64,000 bases of DNA from Nitratidesulfovibrio sp. (GTDB taxonomy: Bacteria > Desulfobacterota > Desulfovibrionia > Desulfovibrionales > Desulfovibrionaceae). Both the position numbers and the translations under genes were made by a program. Position 1 is the first letter of the stretch; every line of letters starts with the position of its first letter. Positions 38,021-45,011 of this stretch are shown here, piece after piece. Below the pieces are notes generated by a model that saw nothing but the letters and a program-made list of their open reading frames with translations, was not told the DNA's origin and did no database searches. The stretch covers positions 372,675-436,674 of the forward strand of contig NZ_JBDXXH010000001.1 of NCBI RefSeq assembly GCF_040373385.1, read 5' to 3'.

Positions 38021-38989
38021 ATGTCCGGACATATCTCGCGCCGTACTTTCCTGAAAGGCAGCACTCTGGCCGTGGGGGCCCTGGCCCTGTCGGGCGCAGC
38101 CGCAACGGGGGTGGCCTTTGCCGCACCCGAAAGCACATCGCCGGTCTTCTTCACCAAGGATCTGAGCGCCGAAGGACTGCGGAACATCTACGCCAGGGTC
38201 AACCACGGCATGACGGGCAAGGTGGCGGTCAAACTGCATACCGGTGAGCCCAACGGGCCGAACATCATACCGCGCGAATGGGTCAGGGCCCTGCTGCCCG
38301 ACGTGCCCAGCCCCACCATCGTGGAGTGCAACGTGCTGTACCCCAGCCCCCGGCAAACCACCGAAGGGCACCGGCAAACCCTGGCTACGAACGGGTGGGA
38401 CTTCAGCCCCGTGGACATCATGGACGCGGATGGCGACGTGCATCTGCCTGTTGTTGGCGGCAAGTGGTTCAAGGATCTGGCCGTGGGCAGAAACATCATG
38501 AATTACGATTCAATGCTGGTGCTTACCCATTTCAAGGGGCATACCATGGGCGGATTCGGCGGTTCCCTGAAGAACATTTCCATCGGCTGCGCCTCCGGCA
38601 AGGTGGGGAAGGCGCAGTTGCATCGCGAAGGTCAGGAACAGTGGCCCGGCGGCCCGAACTTCATGGAGCGCATGGTGGAGGGGGGCAAGGCCATTGTCGA
38701 CCACTTCGGCCCGCGCATCACCTACATCAACGTACTGCGGAACATGTCCGTGGATTGCGATTGCGCGGGAGTGACCGCCGCCCCGGTGGTCACTCCGGAC
38801 ATCGGCATTCTCGCTTCGACGGATATCCTTGCCGTGGATCAGGCCTCCATCGACATGGTGTACGCGCTGCCCGCACCGCAAAGGCAGACGTTGGTGGAGC
38901 GCATCGAAAGCCGTAGCGGCCTGCGCCAACTCGAATACATGAAAATCATGGGCATGGGCAGCGGCACATACGAACTGGTCGCCGTTTAG
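38021..38989 (+). CDS. Tat-exported DUF362 protein
   Basis: A 322-aa protein beginning with a twin-arginine signal (SRRTFLKGSTLAVGALALSG). The mature part belongs to the DUF362 family, with HFKGHTMGGFGGSLKN and the Cys-rich DCDCAG. DUF362 proteins are often adjacent to, or fused with, ferredoxin domains in anaerobes; no biochemical role is established. GGAG precedes the ATG at 38021. The cupin/decarboxylase-like fusion follows 33 nt after, in the same direction. Confidence 0.82.
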   Translation: MSGHISRRTFLKGSTLAVGALALSGAAATGVAFAAPESTSPVFFTKDLSAEGLRNIYARVNHGMTGKVAVKLHTGEPNGPNIIPREWVRALLPDVPSPTIVECNVLYPSPRQTTEGHRQTLATNGWDFSPVDIMDADGDVHLPVVGGKWFKDLAVGRNIMNYDSMLVLTHFKGHTMGGFGGSLKNISIGCASGKVGKAQLHREGQEQWPGGPNFMERMVEGGKAIVDHFGPRITYINVLRNMSVDCDCAGVTAAPVVTPDIGILASTDILAVDQASIDMVYALPAPQRQTLVERIESRSGLRQLEYMKIMGMGSGTYELVAV

Positions 38990-39022
38990 CCCGTGACAGG
39001 CCCAGCAGGAGGTATGACAGGG

Positions 39023-40285
39023 ATGATGATGTCGATTCTGGCGGCCGTGGCCGCGATGTTTTTTCTCGCATGTGGCCCGGCGGAGGCGAACGCCGCAGGA
39101 GAGGTGCGCGTGGACAGCCCGGTTGGAGTGTTCCCGAAAGGAAGCGAATTGAAAAGCCCGCACTTCACCGGCAGGGTCTGGCTCAGCATGCTGGTGGATG
39201 AAGACAAGACCTTCAACAGCCCCATTGGCAACGTCACCTTCGAGCCCGGCTGCCGCAACAGTTGGCACAAGCATCCCGGTGGACAGCTACTGCTCGTGAC
39301 GAGGGGCCAGGGGTACTATCAGGCAAAAGGAACGCCCATCCGGCTGCTGCGCCCCGGCGACGTCGTCAAGATCGCACCCGGAGTGGAGCACTGGCATGGC
39401 GCCACGCCGGACAGTTGGTTCGCGCATCTTGCCATCAGCACCAATCCTCAGGACGGGCCAGTGCAGTGGCTACAACCGGTCACGGATGAAGAATATCACA
39501 GCTACCAATCCGGGCAGGCGGTGCCGCCACGCCTGAGCGATGCAGCCGTCCGGAACCATGAGGCACTTCTGCCTGGCTACTCGTCACCGCTGTCATCCAC
39601 TGATCCGGAGCTGGTGGAGATATTCGGCAACTTCGCCTTTGACGAGGTGTTGCGGCACGGAGCGCTGGACGCCAGAACGAGAAGCATGGCCATCCTGGCC
39701 TCGCTCATCGCCATGCAATCCCTGAACGAGTACAGGATACTGCTGGAGGCGGCGCTCAATGCCGGCGTAACGCCGGTCGAAGCGAAGGAAGTGGTCTACC
39801 AGGCGGTGCCGTACGTGGGCATGGGCCAGGCCTTCGACTTCATCTCGGCCACCAACAAGGTGCTTTCGGCGCGCGGGGTGGCGCTTCCCCTTGAGCCACA
39901 GTCCACGACGTCGTCGGAAACGCGGCACGAAAAGGGCCTTGCGCTCCAGAAGTCCATTTTCGGCGAGCGCATCGAAAGGATGTACCGGGAGTCGCCCCCC
40001 GACCAGATGCATATCCAGCAGTTCCTGTCGGCGAACTGCTTCGGCGATTACTATACGCGGAACGGTCTCGACATCAAAACCCGGGAACTGCTGACGTTTG
40101 CCCTGCTGGTGGCACTGGGGGGCGTCGAGCCGCAGCTGAAGGGGCATATCCAGGGCAACCTGAACGTGGGCACCGACAAGGCTACGTTGATGCATGTGGT
40201 GACCCAGCTCCTGCCGTACGTCGGATACCCCCGCACCCTGAACGCCATCCGCTGCCTGAACGAGGTCATCCCGGTACAAAAGTAA
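39023..40285 (+). CDS. Exported cupin-carboxymuconolactone decarboxylase fusion
   Basis: A 420-aa protein with a signal peptide (MMMSILAAVAAMFFLACGPA). A cupin domain (about 60-150) has the metal-binding HKHPGGQLLLVTRG and APGVEHWHGA patterns; two CMD (AhpD-like) repeats follow (about 195-290 and 315-415). The frame is open back to 38993; AGGAGG best fits ATG 39023 at 10 nt spacing. CMD/cupin fusions are seen in oxidoreductase clusters and may handle lactone or peroxide-like intermediates. Export would place it beside the DUF362 and Tat proteins. The typical CMD Cys pair of AhpD is not evident, so it may be catalytically different. Confidence 0.82.
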   Translation: MMMSILAAVAAMFFLACGPAEANAAGEVRVDSPVGVFPKGSELKSPHFTGRVWLSMLVDEDKTFNSPIGNVTFEPGCRNSWHKHPGGQLLLVTRGQGYYQAKGTPIRLLRPGDVVKIAPGVEHWHGATPDSWFAHLAISTNPQDGPVQWLQPVTDEEYHSYQSGQAVPPRLSDAAVRNHEALLPGYSSPLSSTDPELVEIFGNFAFDEVLRHGALDARTRSMAILASLIAMQSLNEYRILLEAALNAGVTPVEAKEVVYQAVPYVGMGQAFDFISATNKVLSARGVALPLEPQSTTSSETRHEKGLALQKSIFGERIERMYRESPPDQMHIQQFLSANCFGDYYTRNGLDIKTRELLTFALLVALGGVEPQLKGHIQGNLNVGTDKATLMHVVTQLLPYVGYPRTLNAIRCLNEVIPVQK

Positions 40286-40396
40286 ACCGCACGGTTCCGC
40301 CCGCGGCCTCGCTCCTTCCCCGCCAGAGCGGAACCCTGTTCCTTCTGCGGAACCTCCTCCCGCAGGAGGGGCGTTTACTCCAGGAACCTCACCAGG

Positions 40397-40424
40397 AGAG
40401 GCAGGGCAGCCATGCCCTGCCTCT
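40397..40424 (+). terminator. Terminator after the cupin-CMD gene
   Basis: AGAGGCAGGGC (40397-40407) pairs perfectly with GCCCTGCCTCT (40414-40424) and TT follows. The stem is 11 bp with a 6-nt loop. Confidence 0.72.
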
Positions 40425-40429
40425 TTGGC

Positions 40430-40898
40430 GTTTTCATCCATTGCGCGTGGATAATACGGATTTCTAAGTGGGCCTCGTCAGCGTCGTCGGGGCAGGACGG
40501 CACATCCCTTCCCGTTTGCGGGTGCCAACCTACGTCTCCATGTTCCGATACCGAATGCTCCCACAGTTCTTTCCCGCGTTGCGGCGAGTGGAACGTTTCA
40601 TGGTCAGAATCCGGCCTTGGATACGGCGAAAGGCAAGCCCCTCCATTCTCCGAGTCGGATGAGTTGTCGCTGCATCTTGCCCTGATGCGGCAGATATCCA
40701 GACGGAGCCAAGAACTGCTGAATGGGACTTGGCGGGCCGCACTATCCTTGGGGAACTTGGCTTGTCCGATTATCTCAGGCCAGGTGTGCCGAGGGCGTTC
40801 GGGTTGCCCATTGAAAAGGGAAGGGAATGCCCAGCCAAAGATATAAAGATGTAAGTGCATGTGGTAGCTGGCTCCAAACCTTAACCGGAGAGGAGCCC
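40430..40898. other. 469-nt interval without a convincing gene
   Basis: Open frames on both strands have no recognisable product and no good ribosome-binding site. The base composition is lower in GC than the neighbouring genes. It may be decayed DNA between the redox island and the phage remnant. Confidence 0.4.
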
Positions 40899-41159
40899 AT
40901 GTTCGCCTAGTATGTGAACAAGAACGTGCAGAGCAACGGGGACCACGAGGTGCATAAGGACGGCTGTTCGTACATGCCGCAGGGGGCCAATGCCTTGTAT
41001 CTCGGAAACGTCACGAACTGCCAGGATGCGGTCAAAGAGGCCAAAAAGCACTACTCGCAGTGCAATGGCTGCTACTTCTGCTCGAACGCTTGCCACACCT
41101 CCCAGTCTGCACGAAGCCCCCGGAATTGGTTCCGGGGACTTCTTTTGTCAGGCGGATGA
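40899..41159 (+). CDS. Small Cys-rich protein (CHTS family) with an in-frame amber codon
   Basis: The reading ATG-TTC-GCC-TAG-TAT-GTG from 40899 has a strong ribosome-binding site (GGAGAGGAG) but meets TAG at 40908-40910. Beyond it the frame encodes YVNKNVQSNGDHEVHKDGCS and CNGCYFCSNACHTS, a conserved small protein with Cys and His that could bind a metal. Relatives start close to this position. Either a GTG at 40914 is used, although it lacks a spaced ribosome-binding site, or the gene is damaged, or the amber codon is read through. The frame extends past the usual CHTS end through a hairpin (41114-41141) to TGA 41157-41159, so the true end may be earlier in ancestors. Confidence 0.65.
41114..41147 (+). 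terminator. Terminator overlapping the end of the Cys-rich gene
   Basis: AAGCCCCCGGAA (41114-41125) pairs with TTCCGGGGACTT (41130-41141) apart from one mismatch, and CTTTTG follows. It overlaps the last codons of the open frame. Confidence 0.6.
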
Positions 41160-41339
41160 TTGCGGCTTCGGGTGAACCTGGACCGGCAGTCGCAGGCGTT
41201 TTCGCCACGGCTGCTTCGGGAGGTAGACGTATCGGAACTGGCGGAACCGCAGGCGGATGGCCCGGTCCAGCCCGGCGTTGAGACCCCGGGCGCGCCGCCT
41301 TTCGCAGCAGATGTGACCGGGCCTTTTCGTTCTTTTCCC

Positions 41340-41692
41340 TCCTCGATTGGCAGCGAGCATGCCCGGCGCATGGGCCAGCGCACCCGCGAGGTCTACGCCT
41401 TCTGCGCGGCCAGCAAGGGGCGTATTTTCTCGCGCAGGGCAAGGGCAGCCAGCCGGTTCCGCTGGCCTACGCCCCGCAGGAATGCTTCCTCGGCTCCCGG
41501 AGGCGCATCCCCGGCTGGTTGCGCCTGCTGAAGGTGGACTCCGCGTGCTTCAAGCACGGCCTGCCAGCCCGGCTGGCCATGGCACCGGAAGGCCCCGGCG
41601 CCTTCCACCTGCTCCACGGCACCCCGTCCGAGTACGCGCGGAAAATGACGATGCACCCGCAGGCACGTCTACAACCTGACCCGTGCTGGTGA
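41340..41692 (+). pseudogene. Decayed phage terminase large subunit (GpA-like) fragment
   Basis: The frame around 41361-41430 reads MGQRTREVYAFCAASKGRIF, and after a one-base change of frame at about 41430 the next 85 codons read KGSQPVPLAYAPQECF, RLLKVDSACFKHGLPARLAM and PEGPGAFHLLHGTPSEYARK before a TGA at 41690-41692. These two stretches are consecutive parts of the C-terminal (nuclease) region of GpA/TerL-type terminases. Upstream and downstream portions are absent. A prophage was probably once integrated here and was eroded. Confidence 0.65.
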
Positions 41693-41800
41693 AGTCGCGG
41701 CGGTACGCCTCGGGCTGCGCAGCGGCCTGCGCGTGCCCGAAGGCGAGGTGGACAGGTTTGTCGATCGCAGGTGGGTGGAGATGGAGTGGATCGATGTCCC
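41667..41800 (+). pseudogene. Excisionase-type helix-turn-helix fragment fused to the terminase remnant
   Basis: In the frame starting at 41667 the sequence reads VYNLTRAGEVAAVRLGLRSG and LRVPEGEVDRFVDRRW, which is the second half of a MerR/excisionase-type DNA-binding domain. The N-terminal half is missing because the terminase fragment occupies that place. The frame then runs into the 3' end of the minus-strand aminotransferase gene. It is a remnant only. Confidence 0.6.
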
Positions 41801-41848
41801 CAACCGGAAGCGCAGGGGACCTGTGCCCGATGGTTGCCTCGGGGTGGG

Positions 41849-41871
41849 GGGGGGCCTACCTTCGGCCCCCC
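41849..41871 (-). terminator. GC-rich hairpin around the stop codon of the aminotransferase gene
   Basis: GGGGGGCC (41849-41856) pairs with GGCCCCCC (41864-41871), with the stop codon in the loop. It lacks a T-run and may terminate the long leftward operon. Confidence 0.4.
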
Positions 41872-42968
41872 ACTACTGCCCGCAAGGCATGGCAGAACTC
41901 TTCCATCACAGGGGTTTGCACCACGCTGACCCGTATCCAGCCGGGAAATCGGAACCCGGTCATGGTGCGGATCATTACCCCCCGGGCCATCAGCTTTCGG
42001 TAGATCAGGGTGTCTGCTTCCGGCACCCTGATCATCACGTAGTTGCCCTCGCCGTACTGCATATCCAGCCCCAGGCCGTCGCACAGTTCGCGCAACAGGC
42101 CTTTGCCCTCGCGTACCATTTCGCGCGTCTGCCGAATGAACGCGGCATCGTCATGCAGCGCGGCTGCGGCAGCCTGTTGGGCAAGGGAGTTGACCGAGTA
42201 GACAACGTGGGTGCGGCGGATGATGTCCACCACTTCCTGCGTGCCGCACAGGTAGCCGATGCGCAGCCCGGCCAGTGCGTACATCTTGGAGAAGGTGCGG
42301 AAGATCACGAGGTTCGGATACCTGTCCAGCAGGCTGATGCCATGGGGAAAGTCGTGCCGGTCCACGTATTCGGCGTAGGCTTCGTCCAGCACCACGATCT
42401 GCTCGCCGTTCACCCGGTCGAGGAAACGGGTCAGCGTGGCGGCGTCCCACCATGTGCCGGTAGGGTTGTTGGGGTTGCAGACGAAGAGGATCTTGGTGCG
42501 CGCATCGCGGGCGGCCAGCATGCCCTCGGCATCGAACCCGAAGTCGCGCAACGGAATCAGCCGTGCCTCCACGCCGGAGAATTCCGCCACCCATTCGTAC
42601 ACCGCAAAGGTCTTGTCCGCCGTGACGATGTTGTCGCCCGTGGTGCAGAACGCCTTGATCACGCTGGAAATGAGCTCGCAGGAACCGTTGCCCACCACGA
42701 ATTGTTCCGGCGCAAGCCCGAACCGGCCGGCAAGGATGCGGCGCAGGTCCCATGCATCGCCGTTGGGATAGATGGGCACCCGCTCCGGCGGAAAGCCGCG
42801 CACGATGCGCGCCGCTTCCGGCGGCGGCCCCAGCGGGTTCTCGTTGTTGTTCAGCCGGTGCAGGTGGTCCACCCGGTACATGCGCATCAGCTCATGGTCG
42901 GGCCTGCTGGGGGTGTATGCCTCGAAGCGCCGGACGTGTTCCGGCACCAGTCGTTCAAACGCGCACAT
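41856..42968 (-). CDS. HisC-like class I/II aminotransferase
   Basis: A 370-aa PLP enzyme. NNNENPLGPP and NPNNPTG mark the substrate and cofactor sites, FSKMYALAGLRIGY contains the PLP-binding Lys, and the family length matches histidinol-phosphate aminotransferases. ATG 42968 lies 14 nt inside the end of the preceding gene. Because it is part of a signalling/molybdenum-hydroxylase operon rather than a his operon, its substrate may be different from histidinol phosphate. The final codons overlap the hairpin 41849-41871. Confidence 0.85.
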   Translation of the reverse strand: MCAFERLVPEHVRRFEAYTPSRPDHELMRMYRVDHLHRLNNNENPLGPPPEAARIVRGFPPERVPIYPNGDAWDLRRILAGRFGLAPEQFVVGNGSCELISSVIKAFCTTGDNIVTADKTFAVYEWVAEFSGVEARLIPLRDFGFDAEGMLAARDARTKILFVCNPNNPTGTWWDAATLTRFLDRVNGEQIVVLDEAYAEYVDRHDFPHGISLLDRYPNLVIFRTFSKMYALAGLRIGYLCGTQEVVDIIRRTHVVYSVNSLAQQAAAAALHDDAAFIRQTREMVREGKGLLRELCDGLGLDMQYGEGNYVMIRVPEADTLIYRKLMARGVMIRTMTGFRFPGWIRVSVVQTPVMEEFCHALRAVVGGRR

Positions 42969-44253
42969 GCTGGTACACCACCACGTCTGCGCGGCTGGCG
43001 AAGGGCAGAACCATGACAGGGGCGAATCCGGTCTCTTCCAGCAGCGGGGGCAGGTCGGCCTGCCAGCCCGCAGACAGGTCGAGATGCAGCAGGATGTTGC
43101 GGTAGCCTTCGGCGCGCAGCATTCCGGCGTGCAGCCGGATGTTCTCGCCCGCATCGGCGCCGTCCAGCATGGGGGTGATCAGGGCAACGCTGGCCTGTGG
43201 CCGGAGCGACGTTGCGAAGACGGAGCGCGCGTCGCGGTGTTCACCCGCCGGCTGGGTGGGCCGGATGTCGCGCATCAGGAACAGTCGTTCATAGGCCTGC
43301 TCCAGAAAAGGCCGCAACCCGGCATGCGCCCATACGGTAACGCCGTTGTCCTCGCGCAGGCCGCGGTACCATACCGGTAGCGGGGCGGGCACGTCGTCGT
43401 TGCCGGTGAAGGGTAGTTCCCCCAACGCCTCGAATTCTCCGGGGGGCAGGTCTGCCGTGGCCAGGTCGCTGATGATGCCGTTTGCGGTTGTGCGGGCCAC
43501 CTGAGCCACAAGGTGGTCGGTCAGGGCACGTGCCGTCTGTGCGTCGTCCCGGGCAAAGACGTAGGGGCCGCAAAAACTGACACTGGCTTCGGACCGCTGC
43601 ATCCATACGATGAAGCCGCGCACGGCGCCCCCGGCGTCCTCGGCCAGCGCGGCGTGCAGGTCGCCCGCGCGCAGTTGGTCCACCACCATGCCCGGCGTGG
43701 CGAACGAGGGGGGCACAAGGGCGGGCGGGTACAGGCCGCAGGCAAGTCGGCAGGCCTCCTTGATGCGCGCCGGATCGTCCGCCGTCCGTACCTGCAACGC
43801 GCCACGGGCGGCAACGTGCTCCACGGGCTCGCCATCCAGCCCCGGGTACGAGCGGTTCATGCGCAGGCTCAGCACCACCTGGCCGCCATGGCGGCGCACC
43901 TCGAACCCGTCGCACATGCGGGCGGCCAGCAGCAGTCCCATGGCCTGCATGCTTTCTTCGCTGCAGGATATGCCGCAGGCCGTGATGTTCATGGCCCACA
44001 GGTCTGCATCGCGCGCAGCGAAGGCAAATTCGGTGAGTATGTGGCAGGCCCGGCGGGTGATGGTGATTTCCAGCATGTCACCGGGGGACTGCCCGGCAAG
44101 GTAGGCCAGCAACTCTTCCACGGCCATGGTCAGGCGCAGCGTCTTGCCGTGATCCAGCCCGAAGACGGCGGCACCCTGTTCGGCCACGCCCTGTGCAAGC
44201 GGCAGCCAGGCCATGTCGGCGTACAGGCGCAGATGAATGGAATCGTGATGCAT
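42955..44253 (-). CDS. HATPase-GNAT two-domain protein
   Basis: A 432-aa protein. Residues about 15-120 resemble an anti-sigma-type HATPase (LTMAVEELLAYLAGQSPG, then the ATP-lid-like AMGLLLAARMCDGFEV), although the G-box motifs are weak. Residues about 150-430 resemble a GNAT acyltransferase fold, with a second half of similar composition. The first gene pair of the operon (139-aa HATPase, then this) suggests a gene fusion or module swap. GAGGAAAC precedes ATG 44253. Function is unknown; it may couple the partner switch to acylation. Confidence 0.65.
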   Translation of the reverse strand: MHHDSIHLRLYADMAWLPLAQGVAEQGAAVFGLDHGKTLRLTMAVEELLAYLAGQSPGDMLEITITRRACHILTEFAFAARDADLWAMNITACGISCSEESMQAMGLLLAARMCDGFEVRRHGGQVVLSLRMNRSYPGLDGEPVEHVAARGALQVRTADDPARIKEACRLACGLYPPALVPPSFATPGMVVDQLRAGDLHAALAEDAGGAVRGFIVWMQRSEASVSFCGPYVFARDDAQTARALTDHLVAQVARTTANGIISDLATADLPPGEFEALGELPFTGNDDVPAPLPVWYRGLREDNGVTVWAHAGLRPFLEQAYERLFLMRDIRPTQPAGEHRDARSVFATSLRPQASVALITPMLDGADAGENIRLHAGMLRAEGYRNILLHLDLSAGWQADLPPLLEETGFAPVMVLPFASRADVVVYQHVRV

Positions 44254-44259
44254 GTTTCC

Positions 44260-44679
44260 TCACGTGGTGGCGAAGCAGGCCATGAATTCGTTGGTGTCGC
44301 CCGTGCGGCGGTAGGCGCAGTGGTCGGCCATCTCGCGGACGAGGAAGATGCCGAGCCCGCCGGGGTCCCGGTCATCGATGCCGGCTTCGATGTCGGGGGT
44401 TTCCCGTGCCAGCGGGTCGAAGGGCACGCCCCAGTCGCGCAGGATCAGGCAGAAGCGGCCCGTGTCCTCGTCGGACACGCAGTCCACCTCCAGATCACCG
44501 CCCCCGTCCGGGTATGCGTAGCTCCCCACATTCACCAGCAGTTCCTCCACTACCAGATCCAGGCGGGCGGCCAGTTCCGGAGCAACGCCCAGCAAGGCGG
44601 CCTGCTTGTGCACGAACAGGCGGGCCCGTTCCAGGCTTTCCATCGTGGCGGGGATGCGCAACGAGACGGGGGCGGCCAT
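44260..44679 (-). CDS. RsbW/SpoIIAB-type HATPase (anti-sigma-like switch protein)
   Basis: A 139-aa serine-kinase-type HATPase. LDLVVEELLVNVGSYAYPDG is the N box, LRDWGVPFDP the G1 box and GGLGIFLVREMADHCAY the G2 box. Such proteins bind sigma factors or other partners and phosphorylate the STAS antagonist. The start (ATG 44679) overlaps the stop of the STAS gene by 1 nt (TAATG), the usual arrangement for partner-switching pairs. No sigma factor gene is present in the window. Confidence 0.88.
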   Translation of the reverse strand: MAAPVSLRIPATMESLERARLFVHKQAALLGVAPELAARLDLVVEELLVNVGSYAYPDGGGDLEVDCVSDEDTGRFCLILRDWGVPFDPLARETPDIEAGIDDRDPGGLGIFLVREMADHCAYRRTGDTNEFMACFATT

Positions 44680-45008
44680 TATCCCTCCAGCGCCGCATCC
44701 ACCGTGGGGTGGACGCGGAACATCTTCATGAAGCCGGAAACCCGGAACACCTCGTCCACCATGCCGGTCAGCCCGCAGAAGGCCAGCCCGCCGCCCGCCG
44801 CCTTCAGCTTCTTGGCGGAGGAAAGGATGCTGCGCAGCCCTGCGGAGCTGATGTATTCGAGGGCTGCAAGGTCCGCCACCTGCGTGGCGTGGCCCTGCTC
44901 CAGCAGCGCCAAGCAGGCTTTCTCGAATTCGGGAGCGGTAACGGCGTCCATGCGCCCGTTCACGGAGAGGATGGCGGCAGAGCCTGCGATCCGCGTTGCG
45001 ATTTCCAT
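44679..45008 (-). CDS. STAS-domain anti-anti-sigma-like protein (RsbV-like)
   Basis: A 109-aa STAS protein with the phosphorylation-site region LEYISSAGLRSILSSAKKLK (Ser in ISSAGLR). The SpoIIE phosphatase upstream and the HATPase downstream form the classic partner switch. GGAAGGA precedes the ATG at 45008, 3 nt after the phosphatase stop. Confidence 0.9.
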   Translation of the reverse strand: MEIATRIAGSAAILSVNGRMDAVTAPEFEKACLALLEQGHATQVADLAALEYISSAGLRSILSSAKKLKAAGGGLAFCGLTGMVDEVFRVSGFMKMFRVHPTVDAALEG

Positions 45009-45011
45009 GGT

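Noticed and set aside
40375..40860. 161-codon minus-strand frame
   Set aside because: No recognisable product, no ribosome-binding site, overlaps the terminator at 40397-40424.
41148..41360. Minus-strand frame with a basic stretch (FRQFRYVYLPKQPWRKRLRL)
   Set aside because: Looks slightly protein-like, perhaps a phage or transposase remnant, but I cannot name it or find a start signal.
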